From contig NZ_KE332518.1 of the NCBI RefSeq assembly GCF_000413055.1, positions 2,047,583 through 2,111,582 on the forward strand: 64,000 nt of DNA, read 5' to 3'. The DNA comes from Treponema maltophilum ATCC 51939 (GTDB lineage: Bacteria > Spirochaetota > Spirochaetia > Treponematales > Treponemataceae). Both the position numbers and the translations under genes were made by a program. Each line of letters opens with the position of its first letter. The first letter of the stretch is position 1. Under the pieces are notes generated by a model. The model was not told where the DNA came from. It saw nothing but the letters and a program-made list of their open reading frames with translations, and made no database searches. Below, piece after piece: positions 27,608 through 35,237 of this stretch.

Positions 27608-27977
27608 TGTAACCTCCTGTAAGGGGGAAACGTGCCTGCCGGCTTTATGCAATCGGCAGTTCTCAACCCTTTACAGTTATTATCAGTCGCGACGAGCAAA
27701 AAAACAGAGTTTTTAAGAAAAAAAATTTATTTTTTTTCTTAAAACGGTAAGACGATAGCGGTGCTGAAAACAGACGTACGACAGCTATTATCTATAAATA
27801 TGATGACTCCAAATGTGAATTTTGTAAAGCGAAAAAAAACGAAATCACAAAAAAGAATGGCGGATAAAAACCGATGAATAAACGAGGCCGTTTTTTTACC
27901 TTCACTTACAACGCCTAATTACATTCCAAAAAGTTTCTTGCCATATGTACTTTATCGATTGTAACCGGATTCCTCCG
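27608..27977. promoter_or_regulatory. Upstream region of the toxin gene with 15-bp AT palindrome
   Basis: 370 bases with no gene. The main feature is a perfect inverted repeat at 27711-27744: TTTTAAGAAAAAAAA, a 4-nt TTTA loop, then TTTTTTTTCTTAAAA. On the minus strand it lies ~105 nt upstream of the toxin ATG. A weak -10-like GATAAT follows it on that strand at about 27677-27682. The palindrome could be an operator or a silencing element. A terminator is less likely because no GC core is present. Confidence 0.45.
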
Positions 27978-28853
27978 CTACTTTCGCAGACGTTTTAATA
28001 CAATTCCCCCGATACAGGTGTCTTCATAGTGCGTACCCGGATACACTTCGACAATTTCCAATTCAACTTCGGTTCCTGCAAAATCATTTATATCGATAAA
28101 CTGCGGGTTCGGTGTATCTTGTAATGCTATTACCCGACTCTTATTTGTTTTCATGTCGGTCATTTTGATTTTCTTGACGCGAGAATTCTTTTTATATAAA
28201 TCAGGCCGCTCAAATGAAATAAATCCGTTGAAAATATAAAATCCGACCGTTTTACCTATAGCGAACTCTCCATCGTCATCGGCAACCGAAAAACGAACTT
28301 TTTCTCCGATCCCCGCCCCCGGCGCATTTTCGACCCACGGAGCATCCAAGCCGAATCTTTCCAGATTTTCCGGTGCATAATCCATACGCGGCCTTGTTGC
28401 CGTAGCCGGCTCTTTCAGGAAAGAAGATGCAGTTGTAGCCTTTGCAGGTGTAAGTACATACGACAGACATTCGGATTTTTCGAGTCCTACATATACAGGG
28501 CCTTCAGCACCCTTGTACGGCGCGATACGACTGTTCTTGAATAAATAACACACTTCATCATTCCATAAAATAATAAATTGTTTATTCTCTTCGCCTCTGA
28601 TAAGGAACGGAATTGCGTGTTCCGTCCGTATTGTATACCCATTGATCTCCGTTAAAGAAGGCGGCACTCGTGATGTATATAAATTACCGAAAAAAGCCTT
28701 TTGTGCAGTCAAAATAACATAAGATTCTCTAAGCTCCAAGCCGCCATATCGATATTCCGCAATGACAGTGCCGTCTTCCGCATAACCGGCCGGCAAGCCG
28801 AGACAAAATAAAATCACTGTCATAATCAGAGTCAGGTTTGTTTTTTTTACCAT
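27978..28853 (-). CDS. Exported protein with discoidin-like glycan-binding domain
   Basis: 291 residues with a signal peptide (TVILFCLGLPAGYA). The C-terminal ~130 residues carry the pattern WVENAPGAGIGEKVRF...VGFYIFNGF...NSRVKKIKMTD...IDINDFAGTEVELEIVEVYPGTHYEDTCIGGI. It matches my recollection of the NADase-type glycan-binding (discoidin-like) domain common in spirochaetes. The N-terminal half is strand-rich and unassigned (FIILWNDEVCYLFKN). A related broken gene lies just upstream at 28905. Likely an envelope carbohydrate-binding protein; target unknown. Confidence 0.65.
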   Translation of the reverse strand: MVKKTNLTLIMTVILFCLGLPAGYAEDGTVIAEYRYGGLELRESYVILTAQKAFFGNLYTSRVPPSLTEINGYTIRTEHAIPFLIRGEENKQFIILWNDEVCYLFKNSRIAPYKGAEGPVYVGLEKSECLSYVLTPAKATTASSFLKEPATATRPRMDYAPENLERFGLDAPWVENAPGAGIGEKVRFSVADDDGEFAIGKTVGFYIFNGFISFERPDLYKKNSRVKKIKMTDMKTNKSRVIALQDTPNPQFIDINDFAGTEVELEIVEVYPGTHYEDTCIGGIVLKRLRK

Positions 28854-28904
28854 GGAATATTTCCCCGCATATTCATTTGCAATATTGTAATAATTCCATA
28901 ATCA

Positions 28905-29142
28905 TTACGGGATATCGGGAACAAATAAATAAAATGTTTTTACTTCATTGTTCCACGAAAGATTAAGATTGTCTCCGACACTTTTACCGTCGCCGAAATG
29001 CGGAACTAAAACGAAAGAAGCCGGATACCCCGTTTTTTTTATCCCAAAATAATGCTTCGGCCTTATATCCGTAAAAGATTGCAGCACAGCAAAAATACAA
29101 CATACACAATATCAGTATGTTTTTAGAAGTTATTTTTTCCAA
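28905..29142 (-). pseudogene. Exported protein gene broken at an A8 tract
   Basis: Starting at TTG 29142 (GGAGGT six bases upstream) the frame encodes a signal peptide (NILILCMLYFCCAAIFYG) and KAEALFWDKK. It then meets a run of eight A (complement of 29033-29040), after which it ends early. In the next frame the same DNA continues as TGYPASFVLVPHFGDGKSVG...LSWNNEVKTFYLFVPDIP and stops at 28905. Removing one A joins both halves. LSWNNEV...FYLF echoes ILWNDEVCYLF of the neighbour, so this is probably a truncated paralog. Phase variation, decay or a one-base error are all possible. Confidence 0.55.
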
Positions 29143-29144
29143 GA

Positions 29145-29243
29145 CTATACCTCCGATTGAATTCCCGTTTGCCCGGCAATTACAAGGGTTAGAGAAGCAA
29201 GAATACCATGAGCAGCCATAAGAAAAATTCTTTTCTTTAACAT
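29145..29243 (-). CDS. Small 32-residue membrane peptide (uncertain)
   Basis: An ATG at 29243 opens 32 codons: a basic start, then a hydrophobic stretch (IFLMAAHGILASLTLVIAG), ending at TAG 29145-29147, just before the TTG start of the broken exported gene. Its stop lies between that gene's ribosome site and start codon, so it could act as a leader peptide coupled to the next gene. It may equally be a signal-peptide relic. The upstream GGGGG is a poor ribosome site. Low confidence. Confidence 0.3.
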   Translation of the reverse strand: MLKKRIFLMAAHGILASLTLVIAGQTGIQSEV

Positions 29244-29265
29244 AGACAAAGCCCCCATCCGGATT

Positions 29266-31233
29266 TTATCCGGTTATAAGTTTTGCCAAAGCGTCGGCGG
29301 TAAAGCCGAAGTGTTTTGCAACCTGCGAACCCGGCGCCGACTCGCCGAATGAATGCAGGCAAAACAAATCTTTTTCGCTCGACGCAAAGCCTTCCCAGCC
29401 CATGGGGCTTCCGGCTTCGGCAACGATACGGCGGCCGCCCCTTCCCGCAACGGCTTCTTTAACCGCCGCAGGCTGGGAACGGAACAGTTCGCGGTCAACA
29501 ACCGAAACGACGCGCACCTTTTTGCCCGTAACGTTTTTAGCCGCTTCGAGCGCGAGCGATACTTCCGAACCGGATGCAAAAATCGTAACGTCGGGCTTTG
29601 TGCCGCCCTTTTGCACAATGTATGCGCCGCACGAAAAGGTCGTGCGCCAGTCGGGATCGTCCTTTTTGTACACCGGCAAAGACTGCCTGCTCAGCGCGAT
29701 GCAAACGGGGCTTTCTTTTGAAGCGAGCGCCGCCTTCCACGCTTCGGCCGTTTCTTCGGCATCTCCCGGGCGCAGTACCCGCAGGTTCGGAATGGCGCGC
29801 AAAGACGCAAGCGTTTCAATCGGCTGATGGGTCGGCCCGTCTTCGCCGACAAAAATCGAATCATGGGTCAGTACATAGATAACCGGTTGGCGCATCAAAG
29901 CCGACAAGCGTAAAGCGGGGCGCAGATAGTCGGCAAAAACCAAAAAGGTTGCGCAAAACGGGCGAAATCCGCCGTGCAGGGCGATACCGTTCGAAATCGC
30001 CGCCATCGCAAACTCGCGTATACCGAAGTGAATGTAGCGGCCGCCGCGCGACGAAGGCGAATAGGCCGTCGTGTCCGCGAGCTTAGTGCAGTTCGGCCCC
30101 TGCAAGTCCGCCGAGCCGCCGATTAAATTCGTATAGACTTTACTTAATTCCAGCAAAGCCGTACCCGAAGCATTCCGCGTTGCAAGCGAATCGCCTTCTT
30201 TGTACAAACTCATAAGCGGCTTTTTCGAAGGTTTCCCGGCAAAAAAGCGCTTCCATTCTTTTGCAAGTTCCGGATTTTCTTGTGCCCAGTCGGCAAACAA
30301 CGCTTTCCACTCGTTTTCTTTTTTTGCCCAGCCTTCGCTTTTTGATTTAAAATACTCGCGGGCTTCGGGCACAACGTAAAATTCTTTATCGAGGGGAAGT
30401 CCGAGTTCTTTTTTCGCCGCGGCGATACCGGCATCTCCGAGCGGAGAACCGTGCGCTTTCGATGTTCCGGCAACCGTCGGCGCGCCCTTTCCGATAACCG
30501 AATCGAGAATAATCAGCGACGGCCGTTCGTCCGATTTTGCCTGTTCGGTCAGTAAGACGATGTTTTCCATATCGTACATAGAGCCGTGCAGCACTTGCCA
30601 GCCGTAGGCTTTATACCGTTCGGCGACATCTTCGCCGAAAACACCGTCGGTAGCGCCGTCGATCGTTATATTGTTTTTATCGTAAAAGACGATGAGCTTT
30701 CCGAGCTTCATGCTGCCGGCAAAACTCGACGCTTCCGACGAAACGCCTTCCATAAGGCAGCCTTCGCCGACGAGCGTATATGTATAATGGTCTACGATTT
30801 TATGCTTTGCGGTATTGAATTGTGCGGCCAAAACGGTTTCGGCAAGCGCCATACCTACGGCCATCGCAATGCCCTGCCCCAAGGGCCCGGTCGTCGCTTC
30901 CACGCCGTCGGTTAAGCCGTATTCGGGGTGTCCCGCACATGAGGAACCGAGCTGACGGAAATTCCGTATGTCTTTGAGCGATACTTTATAGCCGCTCAAG
31001 TGCAAAATCGCATAGTCGAACATCGAACCGTGTCCCGCCGACAAAATAAAGCGGTCGCGGTCGACCCAACGGGAATCGGCCGGATTGTGTTTCATGATTT
31101 CGCCGTAGAGTACGGCGGCAAGTTCCGCACAGCCGAGCGGCAAGCCCGGGTGTCCCGAATTCGCTTTTTGAATCGCGTCCATCGCAAGACTGCGCACGGA
31201 AAGAGATACCGCATTAAGCGCTTTTATGTTCAT
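29266..31233 (-). CDS. tkt: Transketolase
   Basis: 655 residues, full length. Thiamine-diphosphate enzyme of the non-oxidative pentose phosphate pathway that moves two-carbon units between sugar phosphates in the cytosol. Seen: N-terminal KANSGHPGLPLG, substrate/TPP site GHGSMFDYAILHLSGY, cofactor motif GEGCLMEG...NNITIDG, C-terminal THDSIFVGEDGPTHQPIE and the final HFGFTADAL. The ribosome site AGGAGG lies 7 nt before ATG. A CCGGAT-AAA-ATCCGG hairpin overlaps its stop codon, but no T-run follows. It sits 12 nt from the upstream gene and is probably co-transcribed with it. Confidence 0.96.
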   Translation of the reverse strand: MNIKALNAVSLSVRSLAMDAIQKANSGHPGLPLGCAELAAVLYGEIMKHNPADSRWVDRDRFILSAGHGSMFDYAILHLSGYKVSLKDIRNFRQLGSSCAGHPEYGLTDGVEATTGPLGQGIAMAVGMALAETVLAAQFNTAKHKIVDHYTYTLVGEGCLMEGVSSEASSFAGSMKLGKLIVFYDKNNITIDGATDGVFGEDVAERYKAYGWQVLHGSMYDMENIVLLTEQAKSDERPSLIILDSVIGKGAPTVAGTSKAHGSPLGDAGIAAAKKELGLPLDKEFYVVPEAREYFKSKSEGWAKKENEWKALFADWAQENPELAKEWKRFFAGKPSKKPLMSLYKEGDSLATRNASGTALLELSKVYTNLIGGSADLQGPNCTKLADTTAYSPSSRGGRYIHFGIREFAMAAISNGIALHGGFRPFCATFLVFADYLRPALRLSALMRQPVIYVLTHDSIFVGEDGPTHQPIETLASLRAIPNLRVLRPGDAEETAEAWKAALASKESPVCIALSRQSLPVYKKDDPDWRTTFSCGAYIVQKGGTKPDVTIFASGSEVSLALEAAKNVTGKKVRVVSVVDRELFRSQPAAVKEAVAGRGGRRIVAEAGSPMGWEGFASSEKDLFCLHSFGESAPGSQVAKHFGFTADALAKLITG

Positions 31234-31245
31234 TTTATCCTCCTG

Positions 31246-32718
31246 TTATTTTATAACCGAAAACGCGTTTTTCTTTTTACGGTGCATAACGTCCGTTAAA
31301 ACTTCTTCTATATCTTCAAAACTTGCGCTCATCCCGTCAAGAGATGCGGCGGCCGAATTCAAATCGGCATCGGTTACGTTTTCCTGATACAGCAGCACTT
31401 CGATAAGGTGTCCCGTATGGGCAAAAAGCTGCGATAAAATCACCAAATCCTGCTGCGGAAAAACATCCGCCGGCAGCCCGCACAAATCGAGCTCGCAAAT
31501 AAGCGTTACGAGCGCCGAATACAATTCCAGCGCGGCTTGACGCACATCGCCCTTATTAAAATCGGTAAAGCGATTGTACGTTTCGGCCAGTGCGGCATAG
31601 CGCGATTCAAGGTGCAATAAAAACGTTTTAAGCTGCCAATCTTCGAGCACGTGCACTTCGGGAATAATCCGTTTTAAAACATCGGTTCTGCAGCGGTCTT
31701 TTCGGTACAGCGAATCGTAAATGTACGCGTCGACGATAAATTCGGGAACGGGAATTCCGATTTCGGCATACAGGGTATCTGAAATGTCGATTTCAGGCTG
31801 AATTTGTCCCTTCCACAAGGGCGAATCGTACACTTCTTCGCCCTTTTTCCACAAACGGGTTTCGACGCCGTATTCGGCAAACTCGATGCCGTGCGCCTGC
31901 TCAAGGAATTCTTCCATAGAACCGCACGCGGGAGTACACAAAAGCCGCGTATGCCCCAAATACGCAAGCGCAAGCTGCTCTTCGATGCCGGAACAGGGGC
32001 CGTAAGTGTCTATAACGTTTTGCAGGCACGAATCCATGTAGCGGTACCAAAAACTGCGCCGGTCGTCTTCGGCGGTCGATTCAAAAAGATGCGAACGCTC
32101 CTGCTTTAAAAACGAAAGCTCGACCGTTCCCTTGTCCCAATCGACGACTTTGGCAAGCAGGCGATCTTTGTAGGCGAAATTCCAGCGCTCATAGAGCGCT
32201 TTCATATTGCACACGGTTAAATTGATTTTATTGGGAATTTCGTAATCGTTTTCGGCAAAGTTGTATTTTTCGTTGCCCGGATCGAGTGCCAAAAACTGCG
32301 GAACGTATTCTTCGCCGAACAGGCGATACATATCCAAAATGTCGTCCGCCGCAACCGGAATACATCTTTTCGTCACGGCTTTTTTATCGGTATAAAAATT
32401 CAATTCGTGCGGAAACATTTCGGGATCGGTAAAGGGCATGCAACGGTGCCCGATAACCAAAATGCCCTCTTGTATTTCAAAACGCGAAGGTTTTATGCTG
32501 AAGTATTCGCCCGTAAAAAGCCCGGCGCGGCTTATATAGTCGTTTCCGTTCAGCTCGAACGCCAACGGATGCGAGTCAAGATATTCGGGAATCTCGCGCA
32601 CGTTCACATGAAAGCCCTGCTGCAGCAAATGGCGCTGCACGGTTTTCGGCGTAAAAACGGCGGTATGCACCCGCAAAAACGCGTTTACCGCTTCAAACGG
32701 AAAGTCTTCTTTAACCAT
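31246..32718 (-). CDS. Conserved treponemal protein of unknown function
   Basis: 490 residues, soluble, without a signal peptide. No domain I recognise. The N-terminus (FEAVNAFLRVHTAVFTPKTVQRHLLQQGFHV) looks like a winged-helix-type segment. The rest mixes acidic and aromatic stretches (RYMDSCLQNVIDTYGPCSG, EIGIPVPEFIVDAYIYDSL). The transketolase gene follows at 12 nt. A perfect -10 TATAAT (32733-32728) would start transcription about 3 nt before the ATG, and there is no Shine-Dalgarno, so translation would be leaderless. Function unknown. Confidence 0.65.
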   Translation of the reverse strand: MVKEDFPFEAVNAFLRVHTAVFTPKTVQRHLLQQGFHVNVREIPEYLDSHPLAFELNGNDYISRAGLFTGEYFSIKPSRFEIQEGILVIGHRCMPFTDPEMFPHELNFYTDKKAVTKRCIPVAADDILDMYRLFGEEYVPQFLALDPGNEKYNFAENDYEIPNKINLTVCNMKALYERWNFAYKDRLLAKVVDWDKGTVELSFLKQERSHLFESTAEDDRRSFWYRYMDSCLQNVIDTYGPCSGIEEQLALAYLGHTRLLCTPACGSMEEFLEQAHGIEFAEYGVETRLWKKGEEVYDSPLWKGQIQPEIDISDTLYAEIGIPVPEFIVDAYIYDSLYRKDRCRTDVLKRIIPEVHVLEDWQLKTFLLHLESRYAALAETYNRFTDFNKGDVRQAALELYSALVTLICELDLCGLPADVFPQQDLVILSQLFAHTGHLIEVLLYQENVTDADLNSAAASLDGMSASFEDIEEVLTDVMHRKKKNAFSVIK

Positions 32719-32727
32719 GACCGTTCA

Positions 32728-32733
32728 ATTATA
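32728..32733 (-). promoter_or_regulatory. -10 element for the 31246-32718 gene, near-leaderless
   Basis: Consensus TATAAT on the minus strand. The -35 at 17 nt (TTTTCC) is poor. The expected start point near 32721 leaves about 2-4 nt before the ATG at 32718. Confidence 0.45.
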
Positions 32734-32757
32734 CCACATAAATACAAAAAGGAAAAT

Positions 32758-32855
32758 GCGCAACTCGGTCATGCAATGGCATGCCCTCGTTGCGCGAGTT
32801 TGCCGTAAGGCAAATCTCGGACAAAGGGTTGTACAGGGACGTACAATTCTTTGTC
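32758..32855. repeat. REP-like run of nested palindromes
   Basis: Three stem-loops in 98 bp. 32758-32795: GCGCAAC...GTTGCGC enclosing CATGC/GCATG. 32795-32820: GAGTTTGCC-GTAA-GGCAAATCTC with one bulge. 32820-32855: GACAAAG...CTTTGTC enclosing TTGTAC/GTACAA. A 62-codon open frame reads through on the minus strand but is made mostly of this element. The form is typical of a dispersed intergenic repeat. The rest of the gap to 33211 shows nothing else clear. Confidence 0.55.
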
Positions 32856-33211
32856 GCTATTCACAGGCACTTTTTTCGACTTTTTGTTCATACCGGATTC
32901 CCCGCGTTTGCTCAAAAGTCCCCCTTCTTTTTTATTTAAAAGCCATAACCGTGTCAAAATAACGCTTTTAAGACGTATATTTTTGATACACTGCGCCGTT
33001 TTTGCCGTATGCGCTGCATATTTAGCCGGAAATATCCTTCGTCCGTGCCGAATGTAAAGTGCACATTTTTACCCGCCGAAAGCCCCGTGTTTATCAAACC
33101 GTCTTATTCATTACTATACAACAAAATAAAAATCATCGCAAAAAAACGCGCGATTCCGTCTACGGCTCGGTAACACAGTTCCGCATCTATTAGGCTGTAA
33201 ACGAAAAGTTG

Positions 33212-33227
33212 GCACGCTTATTGCAAT
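33212..33227 (+). promoter_or_regulatory. Sigma54 promoter of hsp20
   Basis: TGGCACG-CTTA-TTGCA matches the -24/-12 consensus TGGCACG-N4-TTGCW exactly. The GG and GC doublets are 10 nt apart, as required. Transcription would start near 33239, 57 nt before the ATG. No sigma70 hexamers of comparable quality lie between it and the gene. An enhancer-binding activator would be needed; I see no obvious binding repeat upstream. Confidence 0.8.
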
Positions 33228-33295
33228 ATCATAAATGACGCACAGCGGCGCCGCCGCAATGCGAATATAAACGAAATCAATTCAGGAGGCACAAA

Positions 33296-33718
33296 ATGAA
33301 TACCTTATCCTTTTTTAATCCGAGATTTACATCCGACCTGTTCGATGTAATCGACCGCAACTTTTCGGAATCGCCGGCCAACGGCAAAAACCGGCTGCCG
33401 CGCGTAGACGTTCGGGAAACCAAAGACGCGTACATCCTCGACATGGAACTTCCCGGCTGCACCGATAAAGACGTGCAAATAAATTTGAAAGACCGCGTGC
33501 TTTCAATAAGCTCGGCAAAAGAGCAAAAAGAAGAAAAAACCGAAGGCGACTGGCTCATCAAAGAGCGCGTGTCGAGCAACTTTTCGCGCAGCTTTACGCT
33601 CCCCGAAGACATCGACAGCGAAAAGGTTTCGGCAGGTTTCAAAAACGGCTTGTTGTCGGTCAGCATCCCGCGCAGGGCCGAAACAAAATCCCGCGCAATC
33701 GCCATAACGGCAAACTAA
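33296..33718 (+). CDS. hsp20: Small heat-shock protein (Hsp20/alpha-crystallin)
   Basis: 140 residues. ATP-independent holdase that keeps unfolding proteins soluble. The alpha-crystallin domain spans ~38-130: PRVDVRETKDAYILDMELPG, VLSISSAKEQ, and the GLLSV motif followed by I-P-R near the C-terminus (residues ~121-128), the IxI/V-type contact region being SIPR. Ribosome site AGGAGG lies 8 nt before ATG. A sigma54 promoter upstream and a strong terminator downstream make it a single-gene unit. Confidence 0.93.
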   Translation: MNTLSFFNPRFTSDLFDVIDRNFSESPANGKNRLPRVDVRETKDAYILDMELPGCTDKDVQINLKDRVLSISSAKEQKEEKTEGDWLIKERVSSNFSRSFTLPEDIDSEKVSAGFKNGLLSVSIPRRAETKSRAIAITAN

Positions 33719-33739
33719 GATTCCGATAAGGGGTTGGAG

Positions 33740-33773
33740 CTGTCCGAAAGCGAAAGTTTTCGGACAGTTTTTT
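33740..33773 (+). terminator. Terminator after hsp20
   Basis: A 10-bp stem CTGTCCGAAA/TTTCGGACAG with a short loop, followed by TTTTTT, 22 nt beyond the hsp20 stop. This is a textbook intrinsic terminator. Confidence 0.85.
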
Positions 33774-33780
33774 AATTCCC

Positions 33781-33864
33781 TTATAACCGCAAAACTCATT
33801 AAAAATCAATACTTTTGCGGTTATAACCGGAAAAACTCAGTAAAAATTACGGTTTTTGCGGTTA
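33781..33864. repeat. Tandem pair of similar stem-loops
   Basis: Copy 1: TTATAACCGCAAAA (33781-33794) pairs perfectly with TTTTGCGGTTATAA (33813-33826). Copy 2 begins inside the end of copy 1: TTATAACCGGAAAAAC (33821-33836) pairs, with one mismatch, with GGTTTTTGCGGTTA (33851-33864). The loops are related (CTCATTAAAAAT and CTCAGTAAAAAT). The repeat unit is about 40 bp. It lies between the hsp20 terminator and the end of the CBS-ACT gene. Confidence 0.6.
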
Positions 33865-33881
33865 CAGACGGCAGCCCCCCG

Positions 33882-34520
33882 CTAGCGGATATCTTCGACA
33901 ACGGCGCCTGTGTCTTTTAAGATATTTTGCAAAGCGTCTTTTTTTAAGCCGGAAACCTTTACCATGCAGCGCCGGTGTTTTACGTCTTCTCCTTCGGCGG
34001 TTACGAGCGACACGATGTTCCCGTCCGAGTCGGCAATGGCTTTTGCAAGGCGCGCAATTTGACCCGGTTTTTCATCGAGCGAAAACGTGGCGCGCACTCC
34101 CTGATGACGGGCGCCGAACATATCCACAAAGGCGTGGAAGAGATCTTTTTCGGTAACGATGCCGACTAAAAGGCTGCCGCGCATAACGGGCAGGCAGGTA
34201 ATGTCTTTATCGGCCATAATGCGCGCGGCTTCTTCGACCACTTCCGTTTCCTGCACGATGCTTACGTCTTTTTCCATTATCTTGTCGACTTTAAGCTTCG
34301 ACAGCAAATAGCTTATTTCGTACATGTCCAGCGTCGTAGCGGGCGACGGGCCGGCTTTAAGTAAGTCTTTTTTTGTAACAATCCCTACAAGGTTATCGTT
34401 TTTATCCAAAACGGGGAATTTGCTCACCCCTTCCTTTGTCATAAGCGCTTTAACGTCGTTTACGGACATATCGGGAGCAATACACACCGGATTTTTAGTC
34501 ATAACATCGGCAACAATCAT
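33882..34520 (-). CDS. CBS-ACT domain protein
   Basis: 212 residues. Two CBS motifs (VMTKNPVCIAPDMSV...FPVLDKNDNLVGIVTKKDLL, then IMEKDVSIVQETEVVEEAARIM...LPVMRGSLLVGIVTEKDL) make an adenosyl-nucleotide-binding Bateman module. Residues ~140-210 form an ACT domain (ATFSLDEKPGQIARLAKAIADSDGNIVSLV), which usually binds amino acids. It lies 12 nt after livF, at the end of the branched-chain amino-acid transporter operon, so it may sense energy state and amino acids. No catalytic domain is attached. Confidence 0.85.
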   Translation of the reverse strand: MIVADVMTKNPVCIAPDMSVNDVKALMTKEGVSKFPVLDKNDNLVGIVTKKDLLKAGPSPATTLDMYEISYLLSKLKVDKIMEKDVSIVQETEVVEEAARIMADKDITCLPVMRGSLLVGIVTEKDLFHAFVDMFGARHQGVRATFSLDEKPGQIARLAKAIADSDGNIVSLVTAEGEDVKHRRCMVKVSGLKKDALQNILKDTGAVVEDIR

Positions 34521-34532
34521 ACTACCTTCCTT

Positions 34533-35237
34533 TTATCCGCCTAGATATGCTTTTTTTACCGATTCGTCTTTTATAAGCGAAGACGCTTCGGCGGTTTTTA
34601 CGACGGATCCCGTTTCCAGAATATACGCTCTGTGCGCAATATTCAAGGCCTTAAACGCGTTTTGCTCAACCAATAAAATCGTCGTGCCCTCGGCATTGAT
34701 TTCTTTAATTATCGAAAAAATTTCATCGACCAAAATAGGGGCAAGCCCCATGGACGGTTCGTCGAGCAGGAGCAGTTTGGGCTTCGACATAAGAGCGCGC
34801 CCCATAGCAAGCATTTGCTGTTCTCCGCCGGAAAGCGTGCCGCCCGTTTGACGGATGCGCTCCTTTAAGCGGGGGAAAAGCGTAAACACTTTTTCCATAT
34901 CGCTTTTTATACCGCTGCGGTCTGTTCGCGTATAAGCGCCCAACTCGAGGTTTTCGTGAACGCTCATATTTGCAAAAATACGCCGGCCTTCCGGCACTTG
35001 GATAAGTCCCGTGCGAACTATGGAGTCGGGCGCGAGGCGGGTTATGTCCTGTCCCTCAAACATAACGGTTCCGCGTGTTTTTTTTACGATATTCGACAAT
35101 GCGTGAAGCGTGGTCGTTTTTCCCGCTCCGTTCGAACCGATAAGGGAAATTATTTCGCCTTCATTCACTTCAAACGAAATGCCGTGCAAAGCTTCTATTG
35201 CGCCGTAATGTACGGTTAAATCTGTTACGTTAAGCAT
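34533..35237 (-). CDS. livF: Branched-chain amino-acid ABC transporter ATPase LivF
   Basis: 234 residues, normal for LivF. Walker A GSNGAGKTTT (residues ~34-43), signature LSGGEQQ, Walker B LLLLDEPSMGLAP and the LivF-typical RRIFANMSVHENLELGAY segment. It pairs with LivG to power uptake through LivH and LivM. The start overlaps the livG end by 8 nt. No irregularity is seen. Confidence 0.93.
   Translation of the reverse strand: MLNVTDLTVHYGAIEALHGISFEVNEGEIISLIGSNGAGKTTTLHALSNIVKKTRGTVMFEGQDITRLAPDSIVRTGLIQVPEGRRIFANMSVHENLELGAYTRTDRSGIKSDMEKVFTLFPRLKERIRQTGGTLSGGEQQMLAMGRALMSKPKLLLLDEPSMGLAPILVDEIFSIIKEINAEGTTILLVEQNAFKALNIAHRAYILETGSVVKTAEASSLIKDESVKKAYLGG

Noticed and set aside
29598-29882. 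Plus-strand frames inside tkt
   Set aside because: Shadow frames of a high-GC gene; no ribosome sites and the minus-strand protein is certain.
32769-32957. Basic 62-codon protein on the minus strand
   Set aside because: Made mostly of the REP-like palindromes, so probably not a gene.
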